Shown here in pieces: positions 32,579 to 42,770 of a DNA stretch of 64,000 nt (position 1 is its first letter; each line of letters opens with the position of its first letter). This stretch comes from Sebastes aleutianus. Its lineage: Eukaryota > Chordata > Actinopteri > Perciformes > Sebastidae. Location of the stretch: NCBI GenBank assembly GCA_916700875.1, contig CAKAKS010000039.1:29579794-29643793 (forward strand). The letters are read 5' to 3'. The notes beneath the pieces are model-generated. The model searched no databases and was not told where the DNA came from. It saw only the letters and a program-made list of their open reading frames with translations. The position numbers were made by a program, and so were the translations under genes.

Positions 32579-33039
32579 AACGTGTATTACCTAATATTTA
32601 AAGGTAATTTGTATTTTTGCCTCTTACAGAAGGGTTTTCTGCAGAAAAGTAATTCTGCTGTCCTCATGAAATAGTCTGCATGATTTAAAGGTTTAAAAAG
32701 ACTTTTGAACAGTTCTGTAAAATAATTTTCTGATTTTAATACAATATTAATATTACAGTATTGGATTTAACATATATATTTTATTTATCTGTTCATTTAT
32801 TTATTTAGGCTTTTTTTTAACTTTTACTTTGAAGGCACATGAGCTGCCGCAGCTGCTATAGGTGTAAGGACTCCTTTACTATTATATACAAATACTCACA
32901 CTTGTACACTTTCACTCAAGTCTCACACTCAAGTCTTGTCATCATATCATATTTCATTTATTGGATTTACTTGGTTTCTTCTTTCTACTGTATATGAGTC
33001 ATGATTACTGTATACAGGCCTACACGCACCAGTAAGTGT

Positions 33040-33215
33040 TGTCACACGATGCAACAACAATCACCTGAAGCTCAATAACAGCAAGACCAAAGAGCTTGTG
33101 GTGGACTACCAGAGGGACAGGAGGCCCCCTCTCCTAGTTGTCATCCAGGGAGAGGATGGACTCAAACAAGTACCTCGGGGTCCAAATCAATAAAAAAACT
33201 GGACTGGACTCACTG
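33040..33215 (+). mobile_element. LINE reverse transcriptase fragment
   Basis: Translation gives NNNHLKLNNSKTKELVVDYQ, then RDRRPP and, after a frameshift, KYLGVQINKKLDWT. These are conserved motifs near the end of the RT domain of fish Rex/L2-type LINEs. It is short, frameshifted and isolated, so it is non-functional. Confidence 0.7.
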
Positions 33216-33395
33216 GGTATTTTTTTTTCTTTTTGTCAAAACAGGGGTCACCATGCCTCATAACCTAAACTTTGGTTCCATTTTTGCTCAGTTTAAAACT
33301 TAGCTTATCAACCCTTCTGTGAAGCAACACTTGTTTTTGGAATGGTATAACAGGGCAGGAAAAAAAAAAAATAAGATATGGACCGATTTTAAAGT

Positions 33396-33401
33396 TTTAT
33401 T
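33396..33401 (-). terminator. polyadenylation signal AATAAA of the EGF-ZP gene
   Basis: AATAAA on the minus strand lies 29 bases after the stop codon, implying an unusually short 3' UTR of about 50 bases. (T)n/(A)n sequence follows at 33360. Confidence 0.6.
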
Positions 33402-33429
33402 CAAGCTGCCAGCAGCAGCGATATTGTTG

Positions 33430-33551
33430 TCAGTGCTTCCTCATGAGTGCGAGCCTCCTGCTGCCTGCCTTGGCCACAGTGATGAGTATGATGAGGAGGA
33501 AGCCAACAGTCCAGACGCCTGCTACAGGCAGCACCACTGTCGTCAGTATGC
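33430..33551 (-). CDS. transmembrane and stop exon of the ZP gene
   Basis: It encodes ILTTVVLPVAGVWTVGFLLI then ILITVAKAG and a basic end RRLALMRKH. This would anchor the ZP protein as a type I membrane protein. Confidence 0.88.
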
Positions 33552-36500
33552 CTGAAAGAAACAGCAAAGAGATAATTGTGGTATCCACGGTGGGAAAGTA
33601 TCGCTTCCAATGAGGCCTACAGAGAAAGCAAAGACAACTGGAAGGTCTAACACAGCAATAACTTCCTGATCATACAGGGGCAGAAGTGTGGCAACAGTAA
33701 TAAAGAAACAGGAGCTTACTGGATTGAGGTCTGTCTGGCATTTCAATCCTGATGGGTCCATATGACAGGAGGCCCAGACTGGGGTCTGCTCTCACTGCTT
33801 CTCTCTTACTGATCGATTTACAGTTCTGTAAAGAAAACAAGAGAAATGAGAGAGCGCAAAGTGGAAAAATATCAGCCAAGACAATAAATCCTATATATGA
33901 TACAGATCCTTTCATGGGTAAGTAGGCATTTTATGTTCATTTTTACAGTATTTTCTTTGAGGGGTTAAACAAATATGAGGCTAAGGTCAAAGGCATCTTA
34001 AGACTACAGTAAGATGCTCACAGGTGTGCAGGACTTGTGGTCGTCTGGCTCGCACAGCTGAATGGTGCAGTGCAGATAGAAGGCGTGAGGTTCTGTCGTG
34101 AAGCGAAACATGACGAAGCTGTAGCGAACGGTGGAGCTTTCTCCGTTACGGCCAGACTGTCCTTCGCTCACGTTAAGAAAGGAAACGGTGTGGTCATCCA
34201 CACACCTGGACAAAGTGACGGAAATGAGGAGAAGGAATGGGTTGACTGGGGTTCATAGTTAAAAAAAGGGAGAAAAATGAGATGAATTGTTGATAGAGGA
34301 CTGTTCTGACCCGTTCTTCAGCAGAGTGTGAGCCGATCCCTCTGTAGTGTTCGGCTGAGAAGACTGTGTGGCCCAACACTCATTGACCCGGAGCAGGAAG
34401 AAATCTGCGGGCTCTTTGACCGTCACCTCCACATACACCTGGACACATAAAGCCATCACTGACATGATACAAATAGCTTCACTAACATTTGATTCATATT
34501 TGGTTAAACTGGTTGATGAACGTTTACCTACCTTGTCTCGGAGTTCAATGCTGGGGGCGCTACTGTAGGCCTCAGAGTAGGAATGGTCTGTGTACAACAT
34601 CATCTGTATTGAGGCATCAAGTTCATGTACACGCATCACCGTCTCGCTGTGCGTGTGCAGAGAATAGGCAAGAAAACAAAAAAGGGATGTTTGGTGACTT
34701 TGGGTGCACAGGCAATTTCAATTTGTAATACTACTAAACTAACCGTACTAAATGTTTTCAGATTGCGGTGCACCATCTCTCTGGTTTGGGACAACCCCTA
34801 AAATTTAGATGTGTGCATTCATCTGCCACATTTAAAGACTCATTCTAAGCTAACGAAAACACAACAATTCTTAGTTTCAGGTGATTATACACTAATGAAA
34901 ACACAGCTTTGAATATTATATTCAATTTTTGCTAATAGATCCCAAAAAATGTTACACACTGTTCCTTCAACTGTAAATAAGCTGGAACAGATCAGAATAA
35001 ATTATAATTCAACATCCTTCCTTACCTGGAAAGAGGAACGACTGGAAAAGGAAGACTAACTCTTCTGATGTATGGTTGGACGCATGTGTAGTCCATCTTA
35101 ATGACTGGATCTCTGATGATGTTTCCAATAACATGAGGGTCTGACAGTAGACTCAGGGAATAGAAGACGTGAGTAATGTTTTTCTGTAAGAAGGGAGGGG
35201 GGTCGGAAACTGCACTATTGACAGGGATAACTGTTACAAGAACTTTTCTACTCTGAACAACAGCAACAGATTTGTGCTTGGCATATAACATAGATAATGC
35301 TCCAGCTGTACCTCCAACGGCTTTCCTCCGCAGGTTAGATATTGCTCTTTAGATGTCATGGACATGTAGTACGGCACGCCATCGATGACCTCTCTCTGAG
35401 CACGGCAGGATTTGTTGGGCAAGTGCAGGGACTCCAGCGGCACGTTGTGATACTTGAAGAAATCTTCTATCGCTCTGATTCCCATGTAGTCGTTACCACA
35501 CATAACTTTGATGTGTGCATCTGTTAAAAAAAAAAAAATACATAAGGTAACTAAGTATGTAAGGCAAGTGACTGCTTGAGATTCACAAGAGGACACATGG
35601 ACTCAAATGGCGGAAGAAGTACTCAGGTCTTTTACTTCATTAGAAAATATCAATACAACAGTGTAGAAATACTCCATTACAAATAAAAGTCCTGCATTCA
35701 TTTTTTTTTTTACTTGAGTAGATGGTACCAAAAGTAAAAAGGTACTCATGATGCAGAATGGCCCATTTCAGAATAACATACATTATGTTATTGGATTATA
35801 ATTATTGATGCTTTAATGTGTACATGTTTAACGTGGCAGCTGGTAAAGGTGGAGCTCATTTCAATTACTTTATATACTGCTGTGTACTTTAATATATGAT
35901 AATACACCAGAATTTATTTGTTGATAATATTTTGTATGTATAATCTGAATTAGCAAAGTAACTAGTAATTCAAGCCTGACAAATCAATGCAGGAGTAAAA
36001 AGTGCAATATTTCCCTCTGAAATGTAGCAGAGTATAGAAGTATAAAGTAAAATATAAAGGAAGTAGTCAGGTAAAGTACAAGAACCTCAAAATTGTACGT
36101 ATGTACAGCACTTGAGTAAATGTACTTAGATACATTCCATCACTGTATATACGGTTACGTAAACACAGTAAACTGTGCACCAAAATGGAATTTAAAAAGT
36201 ATTTTCATCAGTCCCCATCTGTCTTATTTAACAACAACTTATCCAAGCTTAAGATCAATAGCCTACACATTATCAACTTGAATTTAATAGGATGTACAGC
36301 TATGGTGAAGGTGTCTAGGTTTCTAACCCTGATGATGTCAAGGTTATTTATCAGCTTATTTCTCAGGCTTGGTGCCTAAACATAAGCAGTAGCTATAACA
36401 GAAAGTCTGCATTACAAAGTGGGGCAAAGAGTTTGAAAGATGTGAGCCTTTACCAGACAGGGAGGGTCAAACTAAATGATGCTGCTGGCTGCATTGTGGG

Positions 36501-37223
36501 AAATGTAGGATCCAATGGTTCTGGGCCTCTGTTGCATCACTTTTGACCACTCCTTTTTTAAGATAAATACTAAATTGCTAAGGTGCCCATTTAGGATTTT
36601 TTTTTTTCTTGAAAAAGTTGAAAGATCAGTTTTTCATGGTGAATCAGAGCCCCTTTAGTGACTAATTAATAGCCTACTTCTTAGGTAAAGTAAATTATAA
36701 GAACACAACATTTAGTAAAAAAAAGAAATAAAAAAGAAAGAAAGAAATGTGCCTACCTTTGTCACATCGGTCAGCATAATATCCACTGGCACACTTGCAG
36801 CTCCTTTGGTCTTCAGACAGAACACATCTTGTGCGGTCAGTGCAATGCTCCACACTGCAGACTCCTATACAGGAAAAGAAATGACTCGTAATACTTCGAC
36901 AAGCTGCGCAACAACATTTGGCTCTTTTTTTATATACAGGTAATATTAGACAACCTCACCCTCGACACGGTAGCGCATGAAGCCCAGGAGAAGCACGAGG
37001 ATCACACCCAGCTGGTTGGGAGAATTAACATTTACACTTAAACTGTGTAAAGAAGCTATTTATCCTATTTACCGGCTACATTATCAGTTTAACCTGTCCA
37101 CGTGAAAACAGCCCGCCCTAGGCTACACAAACATTTAGCTGGTTATAGTTTTATTACATGAAGAAGAATAATGCTCATTACATTTTTATCCACACCCACC
37201 TTCATTAAGCCGATTGGGATCAT
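33430..37223 (-). CDS. EGF and ZP domain type I membrane protein
   Basis: Ten exons with matching phases give 401 residues: 37200-37223, 36960-37011, 36757-36864, 35312-35520, 35026-35183, 34532-34646, 34311-34438, 34022-34205, 33720-33825 and 33430-33551. Order: a signal peptide (MKLGVILVLLLGFM), one EGF-like domain with six Cys (28, 33, 39, 48, 50, 59), a ZP module starting near IKVMCGND (Cys69) with four ZP-N cysteines, a ZP-C part with NECW, GCVDD, LHCTIQLCE and SCTPNC, a transmembrane helix at about 363-387 and a basic 14-residue tail. ZP modules polymerise into extracellular filaments or matrices after cleavage. The layout recalls uromodulin-, OIT3- or ZPLD1-like proteins, but I cannot name an orthologue. 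It is transcribed away from steep1. Confidence 0.88.
33720..34646 (-). CDS. ZP-C exons
   Basis: Four exons (34532-34646, 34311-34438, 34022-34205, 33720-33825) encode SIQMMLYTDHSYSEAYSSAP, VYVEVTVKEPADFFLLRVNE, then CWAT, TVRYSFVMFRFTTEPHAFYL and LHCTIQLCEPDDHKSCTPNC. The pattern and spacing fit a ZP-C domain. A dibasic SKRE just after it could be a processing site, though it is not a full furin consensus. Confidence 0.88.
35026..35520 (-). CDS. ZP-N exons
   Basis: Exons 35312-35520 and 35026-35183 encode AHIKVMCGNDYMGIRAIEDF, PNKSCRAQREVIDGVPYYM, then EQYLTCGGKPLE and KNITHVFYSLSLLS...YTCVQPYIRR. The four conserved cysteines of a ZP-N domain are present. NKS and NIT are potential glycosylation sites. 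Confidence 0.9.
35605..36150. repeat. AAGTACTCAGGTCTTTTACTTC repeat, near full length
   Basis: It begins GAAGAAGTACTCAGGTCTTT, contains GTAGAAATACTCCATTACAA, AAGTCCTGCATTCA and GCAGCTGGTAAAGGTGGAGCTC, and ends ACTTGAGTAAATGTACTTAG, ATACATTCCATCACTG. It is the fullest copy of the family that recurs in pieces elsewhere in the window. It lies in the intron after the EGF exon. Confidence 0.65.
36757..36864 (-). CDS. EGF-domain exon of the ZP gene
   Basis: One exon encodes a complete EGF-like module, CSVEHCTDRTRCVLSEDQRS then CKCASGYYADRC, bounded by phase-1 introns on both sides. That is the symmetrical arrangement typical of shuffled EGF exons. Confidence 0.9.
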
Positions 37224-37874
37224 TGTCCTGTTTCAGTAAAATAAATCGTGATTTTAAATGCGATATTTTCAGTCAAACGGGATGTTTCTCCTCTGTTGTC
37301 CTCGTTTTCAACACCTGCTGCTCTCTAATCAGGACCACCTGCCAGGGTTTTGTCTGTGGTGCTACTTAAAACGCCATAAAAACCGAACAGGTAATTAATT
37401 ATAACATTTATATGTTTTATTCATAATTTAATTGTATTAAACTCCAGCAAATTGTATTAATTTGTGATTAATCAGCTATTTCTAAAACAGAATAATAACT
37501 ATTGTAAAACGCATCACACTATGTACCATAGGCCTTTTTCGACGTGTCACAGTAGGAAAAGCACAGGTGTAAATAATGAAATTAAGTTTACAAAGTGTTG
37601 TGTAATAGAAAAAAGTCAATGAATTCAAAAATAAGAATTATTTAAGTGACAGACTTCTTCAGACAAACATATCTGAGTACATTTTAGCCACTGACATGGA
37701 TCTCTTATTTGTTACAAATTTAAGAGACTCAAAATAACATTAAATTTCAGTTTATAAACAACTTAAAAGATGGGGTTGAGTTTAGAAATGTAGCTTTATG
37801 AATATAAAAGTTCCCAATTAACAATAGAGCATAAACTGTTATCATCACATTCAAAATAAGACATAACAAGTGCT

Positions 37875-38308
37875 CCACAGACAGATATTGTACTTTTTAC
37901 TCCACTACATTGATTTAATAATTTTAGTTACTTTACAGATTCAGATTATTAATACAAAATATAATCAACGAATAAATGATGTATTATTATAGATTAAACT
38001 ACCCAGCAGTATATAAAGTCATTAAAATGAGCTCCACCTTTACCAGCTGCAACTTTAAAGTGATGAACACATTAATGCATCAATAAGTATAATCCAATAA
38101 TATACATTATTCTGCAAAATGTGTACTTTTATGTTGGTACTTTAAAGCTGAAGTAGGCAAGATTGGAGCAAATATTATTTTTTTATTTATATGCATTACT
38201 AACTTTTTTACTGCCTTTTTACTAACATATTTTGCACTATGAAACTGTGATGCTGGAAACTTGAATTTCCCTCGGGATAAATAAAGTTACTATCTAGCTA
38301 GCTATCTG

Positions 38309-38340
<32 letters not shown>

Positions 38341-38341
38341 A

Positions 38342-38385
<44 letters not shown>

Positions 38386-38390
38386 TGTTG
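37875..38390. repeat. composite: TACTCCACTACATT repeat, MITE fragment, LINE tail and (CTAT)n
   Basis: In order: an inverted fragment of the 35.6-kb family (37880-38140), a left-end fragment of the TTAA MITE (38142-38180), a LINE 3' terminus AATTTCCCTCGGGATAAATA (38262-38290), and (CTAT)n to 38386. The microsatellite grows out of the LINE tail. Confidence 0.65.
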
Positions 38391-39169
38391 GATTTATTAT
38401 GTACAAAAGTGCTTACAATGACCTGCAATAACCTGACTGTTGGATTTGTTGTGAATGGAGTGATTGCGAGGAAAGGGAGGAGGCAGGTGTTCTTTTTGCA
38501 AGGTCAAGAAGAGGAAGGAGTCAGAAGGAGATAACAAAGAAGAAGATATGCAGCAAAAATATCACGTGCCATAAGCTCATGAATATTAATATTGTGTGAA
38601 CCATGAATAGGCTGGATCAGGGAGAGCTCGGGGTTCAGACTTCACGAACTGACCCATGCACTGTATGTTGTCAGGGACACGTTGATTGGATCCAGATATC
38701 TGTAAACTCTTTTATTTTACTTATGCAACATTGATTGTTCGGAATAAATTGTATTATTATGCTTTAACCCGTCTGTTTGGAAAATCTCTTTGTCATACAA
38801 GATTAACCAACACGTAACTGGGCCTTGACCTCTTGGAGGTAGAAGGCCAGTTCCTTCACTATCTATCTATCACATTTTTACCGTCAATATTAATTAGGTG
38901 TTGTTTTGCAGCTTATATAATTCTCCAAAAAAGTCCAAAATTTAATACAACAACCATAAAACAGATGAATTATACTGTCTTGTTCAGTCTTGCAGAAAGT
39001 ACATTTGTTATAATTTTGGGAAGTAAACCGGTTCATTGTGACCTGGGAACGTTGTAATCACGTGGAACAAAAAAGGGGGACACTTTGGTTTCGAGTAGGA
39101 ATTGTTATTATTATTAATAATTATTAATTTTTATTTTATTGTTTTTAATTATTATTATTATTTATTTTT

Positions 39170-39262
39170 CCTGCCACTCTACTGCTCCACACTCCAGTCC
39201 AGTAGGTGTCGGTAATGCACCTATAAGCTGGTTTGCCAACCGCCAATAAACACCAAAGAAGA
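39170..39262. repeat. CCAGTAGGTGTCGGTAATGCACC promoter-proximal repeat, copy 1
   Basis: It carries CCAGTCCAGTAGGTGTCGGT, AATGCACCTATAAGCTGG, then TTGCCAACCGCCAATAAAC. This is a common fish repeat. The core CCAGTAGGTGTCGG is one mismatch from the CTCF consensus CCASYAGRKGGC. It ends about 130 bases before the steep1 start codon. Confidence 0.6.
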
Positions 39263-39394
39263 GGGAGACACAGGAAGTGTTGCGTCGTTTCTGTGTTCAA
39301 CAACATTTCAACCAGTGTGTCTGTCGTCATGTCGTCTCAACACTAGCCTTTAACCAGCCGGTACTAGTATAATAACACATCTAAGAGGTTAAAC

Positions 39395-40072
39395 ATGCCT
39401 AAGGTGGTGTCTAGGAGCGTTGTGTGCTCGGACACCAGAGACCGAGAGGAGTACGACGACGGAGAGAAGCCGCTCCACGTCTACTACTGCCTGTGCGGTC
39501 AGATGGTCCTGGTGCTGGACTGCCAGCTGGAGAAGCTGCCCATGAGGCCACGGGACCGAGCCCGGGTCATCGACGCCGGCAAACACGCCCACAAGTTCTG
39601 CAACGTGGAGCCGGACGAGAACGCGTACCTGAAGAGGACCGAGGGCATCGAGAGGCAGTACCGCAAGAAGTGCGGCAAGTGCGGCCTGCTGCTCTTCTAC
39701 CAGCACCAGGCGAAGAACAACCCGGCCACCTTCATCGTGGACGGAGCCGTGGTGAAGTTCGGCCAGGGCTTCGGCAACACCAGCGTCTACAGCCAGAAGC
39801 AGCCGGAGGCGCCCAAGAAGGTCCGTGTGATGATGACCAAGCGGACCAAAGACATGGGCAAGTTCAGCTCCGTCACGGTGTCCACCATCGACGAGGAGGA
39901 GGAGGAGATCGAGGCCAGGGAGGTGGCGGACTCGTACGCACAAAACGCCAAGGTGATCGAGAAGCAGCTGGAGAGGAAGGGCATGAGCAAGAGGAGGCTG
40001 CAGGAGCTGGCTGAGCTGGAGGCCAAGAAGGCGAAGATGAAGGGCACTCTTATTGATAATCAGTTCAAGTAG
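39395..40072 (+). CDS. steep1: steep1, STING ER exit protein, intronless
   Basis: In mammals STEEP binds STING1 at the ER, promotes PI3P formation and membrane curvature, and lets STING leave in COPII vesicles to signal. The single open frame gives 225 residues starting MPKVVSRSVVCSDTRDREEY. It has the CxxC-type pairs YYCLCG and KKCGKCG, VDGAVVKFGQGFGNTSVY, the acidic stretch TIDEEEEEIEAREVAD, a coiled C-terminus EKQLERKGMSKRRLQELAEL and the end GTLIDNQFK. It is nearly identical to human CXorf56 (222 residues) as I recall it, with the main differences around residues 70-80 and 140. There is no intron, although the mammalian gene has several, and the coding sequence is far more GC-rich than its surroundings. 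Both point to origin from an mRNA copy or to intron loss. ATTAAA at 40310-40315 is the likely polyadenylation signal. Confidence 0.95.
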   Translation: MPKVVSRSVVCSDTRDREEYDDGEKPLHVYYCLCGQMVLVLDCQLEKLPMRPRDRARVIDAGKHAHKFCNVEPDENAYLKRTEGIERQYRKKCGKCGLLLFYQHQAKNNPATFIVDGAVVKFGQGFGNTSVYSQKQPEAPKKVRVMMTKRTKDMGKFSSVTVSTIDEEEEEIEAREVADSYAQNAKVIEKQLERKGMSKRRLQELAELEAKKAKMKGTLIDNQFK

Positions 40073-40309
40073 AGGAAGCTCAATGTGAGGGACATATTGT
40101 GACACAAAGTCATCATCTGGAGATCCTCATCCACAGTGGACACATGTGTTATCTGCCAGTGATTGTCAGCCAGTACTGGACAGAACCCCAGTACATAGAG
40201 AGGACAATACATGGACATATTGCATATGATTTGTGTAGGGGTTGCATATTAAGATAGTGATCTTGGGGTGACCTTTAAATGTGTTTACCGTTTGTTATTT
40301 TATACAAAA

Positions 40310-40315
40310 ATTAAA
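40310..40315 (+). terminator. polyadenylation signal ATTAAA of steep1
   Basis: ATTAAA lies about 240 bases after the stop. The same hexamer is kept at the equivalent place (about 40766) in the partial second copy. Confidence 0.5.
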
Positions 40316-40418
40316 AAGACCAAATTAAACTGTTTGGTATTTATTTATTTTTTTTTTTAAATCATTTGTTCCACATTATTCACTGTGTTGTCTGTAAGTC
40401 CTGCAAAAGTCTTTAGGT

Positions 40419-40785
40419 GAAGGGCATGAGCACGAGGAGGCTGCAGGAGCTGGCTGAGCTGGAGGCCAAGAAGGCGAAGATGAAGGGCACTCTTATTGAT
40501 AATCAGTTCAAGTAGAGGAAGCTCAATGTGAGGGACATATTGTGACACAAAGTCATCCTCTGGAGATCCTCATCCACAGTGAACCCATGTATTATCTGTC
40601 TGTACTGGCCAGTAGTTTGTCAGCCAGTACTGGACAGTACATAGAGAGGACAATATTTGGACATATCAGTGCAGAGCTGGTGATTTGTGTAGGGGTTGCA
40701 TATTAAGATGGTGATCTTTGTTGTAGACCTTTAAATGTGTTTACCGTTTGTTATTTTATACAAAAATTAAAAGACCAAATTAACC
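40419..40785 (+). pseudogene. partial tandem copy of steep1 3' end and 3' UTR
   Basis: From GAAGGGCATGAGCACGAGGA onward the sequence repeats 39974-40330: the last 30 codons (one Lys to Thr change), the stop and about 250 bases of 3' UTR, with small indels. The 5' four-fifths of the gene is absent. The join is preceded by CTGCAAAAGTCTTTAG, which looks like a 3' splice site. It may therefore be a remnant exon of an intron-bearing copy or a partial segmental duplication. Confidence 0.88.
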
Positions 40786-40844
40786 TTTTTTGAAAGGCTG
40801 TTGCTATACAAAAAAACAGGAGGGCCCCCCTTGACCATGAATAG

Positions 40845-41376
40845 GATAAGTTGTTACAGATAATGGATGGATGGATGTCACTGTTTGCAAGCAGACACTC
40901 AGGGTTCAACAGATATAAAGTCAGTCTACTCATTTACTAATGTATATTGCACCCAGTATGTTTGAAGCTTTAGCCTGCACTCTATAAACCTGTTATTTCA
41001 CATGACCTGTTGACCTCAAAGGAGTACTGCAGTGTTGCTTCACATGCTGGCCCTGAAACAATTCAACAATATTTGGTAGTTGTGATATGTTGGATACATA
41101 AAGTCATGCATCTACAGGATAACTTCATTCTTACAAAAAAAAACGTTATGACGGTTATAAAATTCACAACATGTGAGATTCCTGTGCAACAACAAATTGT
41201 GAATATCTCAACCTTGCAAAGGACGGGTGTGTTTCAGGCCTTCAGCCCCATGCATATTGTGCAGGCATAGAGAATGGAGGAATTATGTTGCTCCTATGGG
41301 CATTGAGTAAATAATAGTCATGTGCTTTTAGTCAAGCTGTAATCATTAAAGTCACAATCCAGAAAAGTAGCATTGT

Positions 41377-41400
<24 letters not shown>
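40845..41400. other. unassigned sequence with a (GGAT)n retroposon end
   Basis: A (GGAT)3 terminus sits at about 40864-40876. The remainder to the (GATA)n at 41372 is AT-rich without exons. Confidence 0.35.
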
Positions 41401-41411
<11 letters not shown>

Positions 41412-41450
41412 TAACTTTATTGATCCCGAGGGAAATCAAGTGTTATTTCC
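41372..41450 (-). repeat. (GATA)10 with adjoining inverted LINE 3' tail
   Basis: The tetramer run is followed by TAACTTTATTGATCCCGAGG GAAAT, the complement of the LINE terminus seen at 38262. This again ties the microsatellite to a LINE 3' end. Confidence 0.75.
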
Positions 41451-41764
41451 TAACAAAAGAAATGTATCATATTAGGCTTTCAATGTACAAAAAACAGGGC
41501 CAAAACCTGACATTAAAAACCTCTTTCTCCCATTCACAACCTATTAGGCTACATGTTTTGGAGTCTTGAAATGAAACCACAAAAATGAAAGTTGTCATGT
41601 GCCTATTTCTGTTGGCAGACATGATTTTTAGGTTTGTGTTGATTCTGATTTGTATAGTCACAGTTTGCTGTTGGACTGTTTGTCAAAGTCCTCCTGCCCA
41701 ACTGACAGAGCAGCGCGGTTTGTCACATCTTGAAGAAGGCAAGCAAGTGTGACATCCGGCACGG

Positions 41765-41794
41765 TTATTATTTATTTATTTATTCATTTATTTA

Positions 41795-41834
<40 letters not shown>

Positions 41835-41838
41835 TTTA
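41765..41838. repeat. (TTTA)n(CTTA)n compound microsatellite
   Basis: ATTTATTT units change into ACTTACTT units over about 70 bases. Confidence 0.9.
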
Positions 41839-41996
41839 TATGAATATTGTACAAACTAGCCCTGGGGTCAGCAACCTGCGGCTATTCAGCCCCTATCCAG
41901 TGGCTCCCTGTGGATTTATAGAAATAGAAATGAATAACTGTTTTTTGTTTACATTTTCATTTCTATTCATCATTGTTGTAGGTCTATAGTATGATG

Positions 41997-42512
41997 GTAC
42001 GACGGAGTATTAGGGCCACATTGAGGAAAAAAAATAAATCTGAGATTTAGAGAATAAAGTCATAATATTATAAAGTAGTAATTTTATGTGACAATTTCTT
42101 TTTTCAAGTAAAGTTATTACTTTACTGATATTACGACTTTTTTTCTTGTTATGTTATGACTTTATTCTCGTAATATTACGACTTTTTTTCTCGTAAAGTT
42201 ATGACTTTATTCTCGTAATATAACAACTTTTTTTCTTGTAAAGTTATGACTTTATTCTCGTAATATAACAACTTTTTTTCTTGTAAAATTATGACTTTAT
42301 TCTCGTAATATTACAACTTTCTTTCTCGTAAACCTATGACTTTATTCTCGTAATATTACGACTTTTTTTATCGTAAACTTCTGACTTTTTTCTTGTAATA
42401 TTACGACTTTTTTTCTCGTACACTTCTGACTTTTTTCTCGGAATATTCTGACTTTATTCTGTAAATCTCAGATGTTTTTTCCCTCAATGTGGCCCTAATA
42501 CTCCGTAGTACA
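41997..42512. mobile_element. inverted-repeat element, ATTAGGGCC family, copy 2, with internal tandem array
   Basis: The ends ACGGAGTATTAGGGCCACAT and ATGTGGCCCTAATACTCCGT are exact inverted copies. The interior is a tandem array of about 42-bp units, GACTTTATTCTCGTAATATT then ACGACTTTTTTTCTCGTAAA, repeated about eight times with drift. It has no open frame. Confidence 0.75.
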
Positions 42513-42684
42513 TTTGCTCTTTGGCCCTCACTGCATTAGACTTATATATTATATGCTTAAACTATAAACTATGTTACCTTCATCACAATGCTCAATGTTT
42601 TGCGGCTCCAGACAGATTTTTTTTTTTTTCCTTTTGCCTAAAATGGCTCTTTTGATAATAAAGGTTGCTGACCCCTGTACTAGC

Positions 42685-42755
42685 CAGTCTGAACCACACT
42701 CCACACCAGCTGGTGGCGGTAATGCAGCAATAAACCTCAGAAGAAGAAGAACATC
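42685..42755. repeat. CCAGCTGGTGGCGGTAATGC promoter-proximal repeat, copy 2
   Basis: It carries CACACTCCACACCAGCTGGT, GGCGGTAATGCAGCAATAAA, then AGAAGAAGAAGA, the same family as 39170-39262. The core CCAGCTGGTGGC is one mismatch from the CTCF consensus. It directly adjoins the CCAAT minisatellite. Confidence 0.6.
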
Positions 42756-42770
42756 CGAGTCGGTCCGGGT

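Larger units (their letters stand above)
31919..33395. other. intergenic DNA between the Tc1-like element and the ZP gene
   Basis: Apart from the retroposon pieces at 32060, 32462 and 33040, the stretch is AT-rich with no exon or open frame I can support. Confidence 0.4.
37224..39394. promoter_or_regulatory. divergent intergenic region between the ZP gene and steep1
   Basis: The two start codons face away from each other across 2.2 kb. Repeats fill much of it (37875-38390 and 39170-39262). Immediately before steep1 lies CAGGAAGTG (39271-39279), a strong ETS-type promoter site, and no TATA box is evident. ATTATT runs sit at 39105-39165. Confidence 0.4.

Noticed and set aside
32540..32580. tRNA gene on the minus strand
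   Set aside because: Only the A-box half is present and the SINE body follows directly, so it is a retroposon head.
39389..40105. Antisense 238-residue leucine/histidine-rich frame and a 196-residue arginine-rich frame over steep1
   Set aside because: They are by-products of codon bias in the steep1 coding sequence, which has an unmistakable family match on the plus strand.
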